The position numbers and the translations under genes are program-made. Below are positions 56,401 through 64,000 of a DNA stretch of 64,000 nucleotides, piece after piece. Below the pieces are notes generated by a model that was not told where the DNA came from, ran no database searches, and saw only the letters and a program-made list of their open reading frames with translations. Where the stretch lies: NCBI RefSeq assembly GCF_010731735.1, contig NZ_AP022588.1, forward strand, positions 2,418,001-2,482,000, given 5' to 3'. Origin of the DNA: Mycolicibacterium sediminis. Its GTDB lineage: Bacteria > Actinomycetota > Actinomycetes > Mycobacteriales > Mycobacteriaceae. The number at the start of each line of letters is the position of its first letter. The first letter of the stretch is position 1.

Positions 56401-57924
56401 ATGACGACGACCATCAGCGCGGAGGTCACCGAGCCCGCGAAGGAACCCGGCCCCTTCGCCGCGTTCCTGCTCCGTCCGTCGACCCGTGTCGCGCTGCGGT
56501 GGCTGGTGATCGTGGTGCTGACGCTGATCGCGTTCTGGCCGTCATTGATCAGCCTGTACGACACGACCCGAGGCGCAGGACTCAACGGCTACGTGTGGAT
56601 GGTGCCGCTCGCCGGGATCCTCGCGGCACAGGGCGTCGCGCGCAGGCCGCGCACGGAACTTCCCATCCACGACCGCCAGACCGACGTCATCGTCGGCGTC
56701 ATGGGACTCGTCTTCGCCGTACTGCTGTGCGGTGTCCTGATGCGGCGCTACGGCATGTGGTTCCACCTGTTGCGCTTCGACCTGCTCGGCATGTGGGTGT
56801 TCGTGATCAGCTCGGCGATACTCCTGTTCGGGCTGCGCCCGGTGGGCCGCTTCCTCGGCGTCTGGGTCCTGATGCTGATGGTGTTCACCCTGCCGTACCA
56901 GGTCATGGTCATCGTGCTCGGCGGGAGCAGATTCGCCGCGGGGGCGGGCACGCTCATCATCGCGGGGGCGGCGACGGCCATCGCCGTGGGTCGGACCTCC
57001 CGACGGGCGTGGATCGGGGCGGCGGCGGCCTGGACCATCGGTCTCGCGATCCTGCTGGTGATGAACTTCTTCTTCGACTCGGCGCCGGTCTTCCTCTATC
57101 AGATCGTCCCGTCGCTGACCGCCATCGTCCTGGTCGCGACGGCGATGTTCCTGATGGCCCGCCGCGGCGGATCCAAGCGCCCACTGGACCGCAAGGTCGA
57201 ACCGCTGGCCGCCAAGCAGGTGCTGTCGGTGCTGCCGGTTCTCGTCGTGGTCACCGTCGTCCTCACGCTGGTGAAGCTCCCCGCCCAGGGCAGCCCGCCG
57301 GTCCAGCAGTTCGACGCGCTGCAGATCACCGGGCCGCTGGCCGCACCCGCCGGGTGGGAATCCACCGGCGCCGAGGAGTACCCGTGGGTCAAGCGACTCC
57401 ACGGCAAGGCCGCCATGCTGACCCGGGAGCGCATGGTCGCCGACGTCGGAAACCCCCGGTGGGACAAGCTGAGTCGACCGCGCACGGTGGTGGTCGACAA
57501 CGTCTACACCAACCGGGCGTTCTCGTTCTTCGTCTACCCCGCCAAGGTGCTCTACGACGTCACCGCGACCCGACTGAGCCAGGTGCGGCGCGTCGACCTC
57601 GGCTACGGCGTTACGGGTGAGCTGATCTCGGGCGTCGACGACAAGCTGCTCGTCACGTGGAACATGCTGCAGTGGACGTGGCGAAACGCCGACCGCGCGC
57701 AACGCGTGCTCGTCTTCACCGTCGACAACCACGAGGACGACGCGCCGTTCCCGCAACCCTCGGGTGCGCTGCTGTCCACGCTCAACACCCTCGTCACCGT
57801 GCTGTTCCGTGGCAATTCCGCGGTCGACGACACCAACCCCGAGTTCAAGGACGCCGAACTGCTGACGGTGTTCGGCCGCGGTCTGGTCGCCGCGCAGCTG
57901 CAACCCCTCGGGCTCGCGCCGTGA
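56401..57924 (+). CDS. Polytopic membrane protein with extracytoplasmic C-terminal domain, unrecognised
   Basis: A 507-residue protein. The first ~285 residues hold about nine to ten membrane helices; the last ~215 form a soluble domain (VVDNVYTNRAFSFFVYPAKVLYDVTATRLSQVRRVDLGYGV ... LLVTWNMLQWTWRNADRAQRV). The layout of a membrane module plus a soluble tail recalls exosortase/EpsI-type fusions, but I do not see the Cys-Arg-His signature, so no function is assigned. It lies between the BcsB-like and GT2 genes, nine bases after the former and overlapping the latter by four. A role in polymer modification or export is inferred from context. Confidence 0.7.
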   Translation: MTTTISAEVTEPAKEPGPFAAFLLRPSTRVALRWLVIVVLTLIAFWPSLISLYDTTRGAGLNGYVWMVPLAGILAAQGVARRPRTELPIHDRQTDVIVGVMGLVFAVLLCGVLMRRYGMWFHLLRFDLLGMWVFVISSAILLFGLRPVGRFLGVWVLMLMVFTLPYQVMVIVLGGSRFAAGAGTLIIAGAATAIAVGRTSRRAWIGAAAAWTIGLAILLVMNFFFDSAPVFLYQIVPSLTAIVLVATAMFLMARRGGSKRPLDRKVEPLAAKQVLSVLPVLVVVTVVLTLVKLPAQGSPPVQQFDALQITGPLAAPAGWESTGAEEYPWVKRLHGKAAMLTRERMVADVGNPRWDKLSRPRTVVVDNVYTNRAFSFFVYPAKVLYDVTATRLSQVRRVDLGYGVTGELISGVDDKLLVTWNMLQWTWRNADRAQRVLVFTVDNHEDDAPFPQPSGALLSTLNTLVTVLFRGNSAVDDTNPEFKDAELLTVFGRGLVAAQLQPLGLAP

Positions 57925-59387
57925 CCTACGCCGTCGACTCGCTCACCGAGGCCGAGCAGGACCGCGCGCTGCACCGGTCGATCAACGCGCTGCGCGACGA
58001 CGACCCCCTGCGGTCGGCGGCCATCCCGATCATGGGGTGGCAGAAGGCCGCGGTCGGGATCGCCCTCGCCGTCGTCATCGGGTTCGGCATCTGGTCGCCC
58101 ATGGGCACGGTCGTCGTGCTGATCGGCATCTGCACCCTCGGCTACGTATGCACGATGGCCGACCGCGTGTACGTCTTCCGTCGGGGACTGGAGTCGCGGC
58201 CCATCGTCGTCACCGACGAGCAGGCCCGGGCCATCCCCGACGCGGACCTGCCGCCGTACACGATCCTGGTGCCCGCCTACAACGAGCCCGAGGTCGTCGA
58301 CGACCTGATCAACGCCATGGCGGCGCTCGAATATCCCAGGGAGAAGCTGCAGGTCCTCCTGCTCCTCGAGGCCGACGACGACGTCACGATCCGGGCCGCG
58401 CGACGCTGCAAGGAAGCCGCCGCGATCACGATCCTGCTGGTGCCGCCCGCCGAACCGCGCACCAAACCGAAGGCGTGCAACTACGGACTGCACTTCGCCA
58501 CCGGCGAGATCATCACGATCTACGACGCCGAGGACCTGCCCGAGCCCCTGCAGCTGCGACGGGTGGTCGCCGCGTTCGCCGAACTGCCCGATGACGTCGC
58601 GTGCATCCAGGCGAAACTGGCGTACCACAACGGTGGCCAGAATCTGCTGACCGGCTGGTTCACCGCGGAATACGGGCTGTGGTTCGGCTACCTGCTACCC
58701 GGGCTCATGAGCACCGAGTCGCCGATCCCGTTGGGCGGCACCTCCAATCACCTCAAGCACCCGGTCCTGGACAAGATCGGGTCGTGGGATCCGTACAACG
58801 TCACCGAGGACGCCGACCTCGGGCTGCGGATCGCCGGGTCGGGCTACCGCACCGCGGTCCTCGAATCGGTGACGCTGGAGGAGGCCAACAGCGATCCGAT
58901 CAACTGGATCCGGCAGCGGTCGCGCTGGTACAAGGGCTACCTGCAGACGTGGCTGGTGCACATGCGGCGGCCGCGGGAACTGGTGCGGACCATCGGGTGG
59001 CGCAGCTTCATCCGGTTCAACCTGGTGCTGGCGGGCACGCCGATCATCGCGGTGCTGAACCTGGCGTTCTGGCTGATCACCGCGAGCTGGTTCCTCGGCC
59101 AGCCCGAGGTGATCGGCGCCGTCTTCCCCTGGTACATCTACTTTCCCGCGCTCGTCGCACTCATCTTCGGGAACTTCGCGACGCTGTACATGAACCTGAT
59201 CTCCATCCGCGAGGACGACCGGCCCGACCTGCTGGTCGCGGCGCTGACCGTGCCGCTGTTCTGGCTGATGATGAGCATCGCCGCCGCGAAGGGGACCTAC
59301 CAGCTGATCCGTCAGCCGTCGTACTGGGAGAAGACGTTCCACGGTCTGTCCGAGCGGCCCGACGACGAGGACGACGAACCGACGTGA
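57921..59387 (+). CDS. Processive family 2 glycosyltransferase, BcsA/cellulose-synthase-like core
   Basis: A 488-residue membrane glycosyltransferase. Two N-terminal helices (~45-85), a cytosolic GT-A domain with TILVPAYNEPEVVDDLI, LLLEADDD, TIYDAEDLPEP, TEDADLGLR and the processivity motif QRSRWYKGYLQTW, then about four C-terminal helices. There is no PilZ domain, so c-di-GMP control as in BcsA is unlikely. GTG 57921 overlaps the upstream stop. It probably polymerises a beta-linked polysaccharide and extrudes it. Confidence 0.85.
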   Translation: MTYAVDSLTEAEQDRALHRSINALRDDDPLRSAAIPIMGWQKAAVGIALAVVIGFGIWSPMGTVVVLIGICTLGYVCTMADRVYVFRRGLESRPIVVTDEQARAIPDADLPPYTILVPAYNEPEVVDDLINAMAALEYPREKLQVLLLLEADDDVTIRAARRCKEAAAITILLVPPAEPRTKPKACNYGLHFATGEIITIYDAEDLPEPLQLRRVVAAFAELPDDVACIQAKLAYHNGGQNLLTGWFTAEYGLWFGYLLPGLMSTESPIPLGGTSNHLKHPVLDKIGSWDPYNVTEDADLGLRIAGSGYRTAVLESVTLEEANSDPINWIRQRSRWYKGYLQTWLVHMRRPRELVRTIGWRSFIRFNLVLAGTPIIAVLNLAFWLITASWFLGQPEVIGAVFPWYIYFPALVALIFGNFATLYMNLISIREDDRPDLLVAALTVPLFWLMMSIAAAKGTYQLIRQPSYWEKTFHGLSERPDDEDDEPT

Positions 59388-61069
59388 CGCGCCTGTCGGA
59401 CCGCCGGCTCAAGACGCTGGCCTATGTCGGGACGCTCGCGGTGTACCTGGCGGTCGGCTACTGGCTGCAGGTGCGGCACGGCTTCATCCTCGGCGACTCG
59501 CTGTCCCGGGTGTCCGCGGCGCAGAGCGTGTTGTTCAGCCGCGACCCGCATCTCGCCGCCATCGGGTTCATCTTCACCCCGCTCACCGCGATGCTTCAGA
59601 TCCCGCCGATCACCCTCAGCCCGCTGTGGCCCGCGCTGGCCGACAGGGCATTCGCCGGATCGATCATGTCGGCGGTGTTCATGTCCGGCGCCGTGGTGCA
59701 GGTGATGTCGATGGGCACCGACCGCGGCCTGCCGCGCGGCTACGTGGTGGCCATCACCGCGCTGTTCGCATTGAACCCGATGATCGTCTTCTACGGGTCC
59801 AACGGCATGAGCGAGGCGCCGTTCCTGTTCTTCGTCACCTGGGCCGTGCGCCGCCTGATCTCGTGGATGATCGACGACGACGTGCACCACCTCATCGCCG
59901 CCGGCGGCGTCGCGATGGGCCTGTCCTACCTGACCCGCTACGACGCGGTGGCGTGCATCTTCGCCGCGGGCATCGTCGTCGGCATCACGACCTACCGGCG
60001 TGCGACGGCCGAGCCGCGGCGGAAGCGGGCCATCCTCAACCTGCTGCTCGTCAGCGGTCCGGGGCTCGCGGCGTTCCTCGGGTGGGCGGTGACCAGCTGG
60101 CTCATCACCGGAGAGCTGTTCGCGCAGTTCACTTCTCAGTACGGCAATTCGGCCATCCTCGCGCAGACCGGTCAACCGGTCGACGACTTCGGCGGCGGCC
60201 TGGTGTTCGCCGCGACCTGCATCACGCTGCTGGCGCCGACGCTGATCCCGCTGGCCGTGTGGGCCGGCGTCGTCCGCCTCCGCCGGCCCTACTGGCCGAC
60301 GCTTGTGGTGCCGCTCGCACTCTTCGGCGCGGTGCTGGCCTTCCAGACCTACAGCTACGCATCCGGTTCGACGTTCGGATTCCTGCGCTTCTACATCGCG
60401 GCGATCCCGATGGGTGCGTGCCTGGCGATGCTGGCGGTGCCCGAGCGCGGCTTCGCCCGGCCCAAGCGGCGCGGGAAGTACTCGCCGCCGACGGTCGACC
60501 CCGTTCCGGCGCGACGGCCCTGGTTGGCATACGGCTGCGCCGCGCTGGTCTTCGCGGTGACGGTCCCGGCGGCCGCCTACGCGATGACGTTGCCCAGGTT
60601 CGCGCCACAGGAGTACGCGCTCGCGGCGGTGCTGGCGCCGGACGTCGGCGGGTTGTCCGACCGCAGTGCCGTGGAGCGGCGCATCGCGGCGAGCTTCTCC
60701 ACCGAGCGCGAGATCGCCCGTTACCTCGACGGGCTCGACCTGCCGGAGTCCTCGGTGATCGTCGACACCGTGTACGGCTTCGCGGTGGTCGCGGCCTCGA
60801 CGAAGCCGAAGACCTTCGTGGTGCCGTCCGACCCCGACTTCACCGAGCTGCTCAACGATCCGGTGGGGGAGGGCGTGCGGTACCTGCTGGCGGTCCCACC
60901 CGAGGGGCGTGGGCAGTCGGATGCGCTCAACACGCGCTACCCCACGCTGTACGAGACGGGCGCCGACGTCGCCACCCTCGAACTCGAGATCCCCAACGAC
61001 GGCGACAGTCAACCCACCTGGCGCCTGTACCGCGTCAACGAGCCGGGGACGGACCCCGGCGCGGGCTGA
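59384..61069 (+). CDS. GT-C type membrane glycosyltransferase (ArnT/PMT-like)
   Basis: A 561-residue protein with about ten or more membrane helices in the first ~400 residues, then a ~150-residue soluble C-terminal domain. The first loop after helix 1 holds GDSLSRVSAA, with an acidic residue where GT-C enzymes carry the catalytic Asp; SNGMSEAPFLFF and LTRYDAVACIF resemble GT39/GT83 enzymes that use polyprenyl-phosphate sugars. GTG 59384 overlaps the GT2 stop. It may glycosylate the polymer or a partner outside the membrane. Confidence 0.7.
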   Translation: MTRLSDRRLKTLAYVGTLAVYLAVGYWLQVRHGFILGDSLSRVSAAQSVLFSRDPHLAAIGFIFTPLTAMLQIPPITLSPLWPALADRAFAGSIMSAVFMSGAVVQVMSMGTDRGLPRGYVVAITALFALNPMIVFYGSNGMSEAPFLFFVTWAVRRLISWMIDDDVHHLIAAGGVAMGLSYLTRYDAVACIFAAGIVVGITTYRRATAEPRRKRAILNLLLVSGPGLAAFLGWAVTSWLITGELFAQFTSQYGNSAILAQTGQPVDDFGGGLVFAATCITLLAPTLIPLAVWAGVVRLRRPYWPTLVVPLALFGAVLAFQTYSYASGSTFGFLRFYIAAIPMGACLAMLAVPERGFARPKRRGKYSPPTVDPVPARRPWLAYGCAALVFAVTVPAAAYAMTLPRFAPQEYALAAVLAPDVGGLSDRSAVERRIAASFSTEREIARYLDGLDLPESSVIVDTVYGFAVVAASTKPKTFVVPSDPDFTELLNDPVGEGVRYLLAVPPEGRGQSDALNTRYPTLYETGADVATLELEIPNDGDSQPTWRLYRVNEPGTDPGAG

Positions 61070-61152
61070 CCCACCGCCGCGATGCGCGAATCGCCGACCC
61101 GTGGCCGTGGGCTCGCTAGAGTGGTCGTCTCACCAGCGCCAATGGAGGCCCG

Positions 61153-61872
61153 ATGAACGCCGTACGCATCGTCGCAGCGGCAATGGCCGTCGCGGCGGCG
61201 CTCGCGACATCGGCGTGCGTGCGCACCGACGACGGCGTCTCGGTGGCGGCCCCGCCCGGAACCTCGGTGGAGGAGGAGGCGGTGACCGCGGCCCCGACCC
61301 GATCGGAGGCCGATCCGACGACGTCGGCGACGGGAACGCCCGGCGCGCCCGGCATCCTCGAGACCAGCCGCGCACCGGTGCCGGCCGGCACGGTCACGTG
61401 CACCCCGGATCCCCGGCCGCCCGCCGGGTTCGTCGCGGCCATCGACGACGCGACCGCGCCGCAGATCGTCCTCGCCGTCCCCGAGGGGTGGACTTCCACC
61501 GAGGGCACCGACGCCGTCGCCGGCACGCTGGCCGGACCGAAGGGCATGACCGCCACCATCACGATCGCGCCCACCGACCTCGGCGCCGACGCAGCGTTCC
61601 GCCGCTACGCCGACGAGGTGATGGCGAAGTCGTCGATCAGCAGCGTCAGCGTCCTGCCCGGCGAACTATGCGACTACAGCGGGCAGAAGCTCATGGGCGC
61701 CTGGTCGAACTCCCCGCAGAACGCCGTCTCCTTCTACGACCGCCTCGCGCACGTGTGGACCAACACCGCGGACTACCTGGTCGTCGTGCACGTCGAGGCG
61801 CCGGCGGGCGTCGACGAACTGGACGCCGCCAGTGACGTACTGACCGGCGACTTCGAGGTCCGGATCCCCTGA
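61153..61872 (+). CDS. Predicted lipoprotein of unknown function
   Basis: A 239-residue protein. The signal peptide has lipobox ATSAC (Cys near residue 22). A Pro/Ser/Thr-rich linker (~25-75) is followed by a domain (~80-239) containing PQIVLAVPEGWTSTEG and PTDLGADAAFRRYADEVM, and a single Cys pair (VTCTPD, ELCDYSG). A family resemblance to mycobacterial Lpq-type proteins is only general. ATGGAGG precedes the ATG. It lies between the polysaccharide-type operon and the FGE gene. Confidence 0.72.
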   Translation: MNAVRIVAAAMAVAAALATSACVRTDDGVSVAAPPGTSVEEEAVTAAPTRSEADPTTSATGTPGAPGILETSRAPVPAGTVTCTPDPRPPAGFVAAIDDATAPQIVLAVPEGWTSTEGTDAVAGTLAGPKGMTATITIAPTDLGADAAFRRYADEVMAKSSISSVSVLPGELCDYSGQKLMGAWSNSPQNAVSFYDRLAHVWTNTADYLVVVHVEAPAGVDELDAASDVLTGDFEVRIP

Positions 61873-61880
61873 GCGTCGAC

Positions 61881-62762
61881 GTGCCGAGTGACCTGGTCGA
61901 CCTGCCCGGCGGCGTGCTGCGGATGGGGTCGACGCGCTTCTATCCCGACGAGTCGCCCGTCCACGAGGTCACGGTGCGGGGGTTCGCCATCGAGCGTCAT
62001 CCGGTCACCAACGCCCAGTTCGCGGCCTTCGTCGCCGACACCGGGTACGTCACCGTGGCGGAGCGGCCGCTCGACCCTCTCTCGTATCCCGGTGTGCCAG
62101 AACGTGATTTGATCCCGGGCTCGCTGGTGTTCCGGCCGTCGGAGGGCCCCGTCGACCTCGCCGACTGGCGGCAGTGGTGGGACTGGTCGCCGGGCGCCCA
62201 GTGGCGGCTCCCGTTCGGCCCCGACGGTGGCGTCGACGTTCGAGACCGCGCGGACCACCCCGTGGTGCAGGTGGCGTACCCGGACGCCGCGGCGTACGCG
62301 AGCTGGGCTGGTCGCCGCCTGCCGACCGAGGCGGAGTGGGAGTACGCGGCCGGCGGCGGCACCGGCACCGTCTACGCGTGGGGGGACGAGGTGGCGCCGG
62401 GGGGCGTGCTGATGGCCAACACCTGGCAGGGCCGGTTCCCGTACCGCAACGACGGTGCGCTCGGATGGACGGGAACGTCACCGGTGGGGACGTTTCCGCC
62501 GAACGCGTTCGGCCTGCTCGACATGATCGGGAACGTGTGGGAGTGGACGACGACTCTGTACTCGGGAGGGCACCGGCGGGCAGGAGCGGAGGGTTGTTGC
62601 ACTCCGAGTCACGAGCCGGATCCCTCGGTGAGCCAGACGCTGAAGGGTGGCTCGCACCTGTGCGCGCCGGAGTACTGCCATCGCTATCGACCCGCCGCCC
62701 GCTCAGCGCAGTCGCAGGACAGCGCCACCACGCACATCGGTTTCCGCTGCGTCGTAGGCTGA
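61881..62762 (+). CDS. Formylglycine-generating enzyme (sulfatase-modifying factor)
   Basis: A 293-residue FGE that oxidises a cysteine of sulfatases to formylglycine. The fold markers RMGSTRFYPDESPVHEVTVRGFAI, RRLPTEAEWEYAAGG, NVWEWTTTLY and TTHIGFRCV are present. The redox pair C261 and C266 (HLCAPEYCHRYRPAARS) is intact, so it should be active. Equivalent to Rv0712. In M. tuberculosis its client-type arylsulfatase gene atsA (Rv0711) lies next to it; here there is none in the window. GTG 61881 lies 8 bases after the lipoprotein gene. Confidence 0.93.
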   Translation: MPSDLVDLPGGVLRMGSTRFYPDESPVHEVTVRGFAIERHPVTNAQFAAFVADTGYVTVAERPLDPLSYPGVPERDLIPGSLVFRPSEGPVDLADWRQWWDWSPGAQWRLPFGPDGGVDVRDRADHPVVQVAYPDAAAYASWAGRRLPTEAEWEYAAGGGTGTVYAWGDEVAPGGVLMANTWQGRFPYRNDGALGWTGTSPVGTFPPNAFGLLDMIGNVWEWTTTLYSGGHRRAGAEGCCTPSHEPDPSVSQTLKGGSHLCAPEYCHRYRPAARSAQSQDSATTHIGFRCVVG

Positions 62763-62772
62763 TCTGCGGCAC

Positions 62773-62831
62773 CGAGCGTGCGTAGTGTCGGGTCCGCGAC
62801 CGGCGTGTCGCCCGCAGACACGCACGCTCGC
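62773..62831. repeat. Palindromic intergenic repeat, family B, copy 2
   Basis: Arms CGAGCGTGCG (62773-62782) and its complement (62821-62830), with a nested GCGTGTC/GACACGC hairpin (62803-62809, 62817-62823). The right 29 bases match copy 1 at 13554-13582 with one change. It follows the FGE stop by ten bases and may serve as its terminator. Confidence 0.82.
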
Positions 62832-62863
62832 CGGTGGGGCCGCCGAAGGGGTTGAGCAGCGAT

Positions 62864-62892
62864 TTGGTTCGATGCGCGGGCTCACCTAGTAT
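62864..62892 (+). promoter_or_regulatory. Predicted promoter of the rplN operon
   Basis: TTGGTT (62864-62869), a 17-base spacer and TAGTAT (62887-62892). The start region GGGGTTGCCTT just downstream mirrors the S10 promoter. The leader of about 160 bases to rplN shows no gene and no copy of the str/S10 leader element. Confidence 0.65.
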
Positions 62893-63060
62893 GTAGGGGT
62901 TGCCTTGGGCAGACCTCGGCTGACCACTGGATGTAGCACTTCGCAGTATCGCTCATCCGAAGCCAGCCCTGCGTGCTCTTGAGACGACGAAGATCGCGTA
63001 CGTCGAGTTGCTTCGTGCTGCTCACCGTGCGTCAAGCGTGTTAGTAATCGAGGAGATCGA

Positions 63061-63429
63061 GTGATTCAGCAGGAATCGCGGGTGAAGATCGCCGACAACA
63101 CGGGCGCCAAGGAGATCTTGTGCATCCGGGTGCTCGGTGGGTCGGGTCGGCGCTACGCCGGCATCGGCGACATCATCGTGGCGACCGTCAAGGACGCCAT
63201 CCCCGGTGGCAACGTCAAGAAGGGCGACGTCGTCAAGGCGGTCATCGTCCGCACCGTCAAGGAACGTCGCCGTGCCGATGGCAGCTACATCAAGTTCGAC
63301 GAGAACGCGGCCGTCATCATCAAGCCCGACAACGACCCGCGCGGCACTCGCATCTTCGGGCCGGTCGGTCGCGAGCTGCGCGAGAAGAAGTTCATGAAGA
63401 TCGTCTCGCTGGCCCCGGAGGTGCTGTAA
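63061..63429 (+). CDS. rplN: 50S ribosomal protein L14
   Basis: A 122-residue L14 at the subunit interface. It starts [44 protein letters not shown] and ends [18 protein letters not shown] 63061 follows GAGGAGATCGA. First gene of the spc-type operon; rplX follows directly with no gap. Confidence 0.99.
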   Translation: MIQQESRVKIADNTGAKEILCIRVLGGSGRRYAGIGDIIVATVKDAIPGGNVKKGDVVKAVIVRTVKERRRADGSYIKFDENAAVIIKPDNDPRGTRIFGPVGRELREKKFMKIVSLAPEVL

Positions 63430-63747
63430 ATGAAGGTGCACAAGGGCGACACCGTTCTGGTCGTCGCGGGCAAGGACAAGGGCGCGAAGGGCAAGGTCCT
63501 GGTGGCCTACCCCGACCGTGAGAAGGTCCTCGTCGAGGGCGTCAACCGGATCAAGAAGCACACCGCCGTGTCGCAGAACGAGCGTGGCGCGTCCTCGGGC
63601 GGCATCGTGACGCAGGAAGCCCCCGTCCACGTGAGCAACGTGATGGTGGTCGACTCCGACGGCAACCCCACCCGGATCGGCTACCGCCGTGACGAAGAGA
63701 CCGGCAAGAACGTCCGGGTGTCGAAGAAGAACGGCAAGGACATCTGA
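63430..63747 (+). CDS. rplX: 50S ribosomal protein L24
   Basis: A 105-residue L24, an early assembly protein with a KOW motif ([38 protein letters not shown]). The start codon follows the rplN stop without a gap. rplE follows two bases after the stop. Confidence 0.99.
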   Translation: MKVHKGDTVLVVAGKDKGAKGKVLVAYPDREKVLVEGVNRIKKHTAVSQNERGASSGGIVTQEAPVHVSNVMVVDSDGNPTRIGYRRDEETGKNVRVSKKNGKDI

Positions 63748-63749
63748 AG

Positions 63750-64000
63750 ATGACTACCGCAGAAACCACCGAGAAGACCATGCCGCGGCTCAAGCAGCGC
63801 TACCGCGACGAGATCAAGAACTCCCTCAACGAGCAGTTCAACTACGCCAACGTCATGCAGATCCCCGGCGTGGTCAAGGTCGTCGTGAACATGGGCGTCG
63901 GCGACGCCGCCCGTGACGCGAAGCTGATCAACGGCGCCGTCACCGACCTCGCGCTCATCACCGGCCAGAAGCCGGAGATCCGCAAGGCCCGCAAGTCGAT
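63750..64000 (+). CDS. rplE: 50S ribosomal protein L5 (N-terminal part; 3' end outside window)
   Basis: The first 83 codons of L5, which binds 5S r[86 protein letters not shown] is a normal actinobacterial L5 start. The gene runs off the window. Confidence 0.97.
   Translation, partial: MTTAETTEKTMPRLKQRYRDEIKNSLNEQFNYANVMQIPGVVKVVVNMGVGDAARDAKLINGAVTDLALITGQKPEIRKARKS

Overview
This is a high-GC actinobacterial chromosome segment, almost certainly from a Mycobacterium or Mycolicibacterium species. The gene order follows, with insertions, the M. tuberculosis interval Rv0668 (rpoC) to about Rv0716 (rplE): rpoC, end/nfo, fadE8, echA4, a PaaX-type regulator, echA5, two DUF3060 genes, a TetR gene, rpsL-rpsG-fusA-tuf, a mycofactocin-type SDR, a ferredoxin reductase, the mycofactocin cluster mftR/mftABCDEFG, the S10 operon, a formylglycine-generating enzyme and rplN-rplX-rplE. 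Comparisons with M. tuberculosis are from memory of its gene order, not from a search. No tRNA, rRNA or CRISPR array was seen. RpsL carries the streptomycin-sensitive residues K43 and K88.

Region by region. (1) 1-2312: 3' end of rpoC and its terminator. (2) 2350-4540: an AbiEi-type winged-helix plus DUF559-type nuclease gene, bracketed by two copies of one palindrome. Its 3' end was replaced by a complete 1,080-bp IS481-family insertion sequence with 31-bp inverted repeats and a GCTAGT target duplication. (3) 4540-9480: a leftward operon of an MMPL transporter, a type III polyketide synthase, an ICMT-type methyltransferase and a flavoprotein, resembling the Streptomyces srsABC phenolic-lipid set, behind a promoter covered by two operator-like palindromes. 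(4) 9500-17800: endonuclease IV, a PAP2/IPC-synthase-like membrane protein with a structured leader, a cupin, an acyl-CoA dehydrogenase, two enoyl-CoA hydratases around a PaaX-type regulator, two DUF3060 proteins and a TetR. (5) 17800-22566: the str operon. (6) 22600-31553: a PP2C phosphatase, a SHOCT protein, a mycofactocin-type SDR behind a KstR-like operator, an arginine/ornithine module (Usp, APC permease, rocD, DDAH-like, divergent Lrp/AsnC) and a ferredoxin reductase.

(7) 31550-40633: the mycofactocin locus. Leftward mftR is followed by an ECF sigma factor and a three-domain VOC protein. Rightward are mftA, a 35-residue peptide gene, and mftB to mftG, mostly overlapping by a few bases. 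An 18-bp palindrome lies between mftR and mftA. (8) 40640-48440: an MFS exporter with divergent TetR, a cytochrome P450, a secreted type-B carboxylesterase, a PGRS-like glycine-rich protein that has a signal peptide instead of a PE domain, and a DUF4442 hotdog protein. (9) 48440-54363: the S10 operon (rpsJ to rpsQ) with a long leader and a terminator. (10) 54445-62762: a four-gene envelope-polysaccharide-type operon (BcsB-like, an unrecognised membrane protein, a processive GT2, a GT-C glycosyltransferase), a lipoprotein and an FGE. (11) 62763-64000: start of the spc operon.

Logic. The conserved translation and transcription backbone is interrupted by accessory blocks. The mycofactocin cofactor genes, a likely client SDR and a nearby ferredoxin reductase form a redox-cofactor neighbourhood. 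The type III PKS operon and the polysaccharide operon point to envelope products. Two families of palindromic intergenic repeats mark several gene ends.
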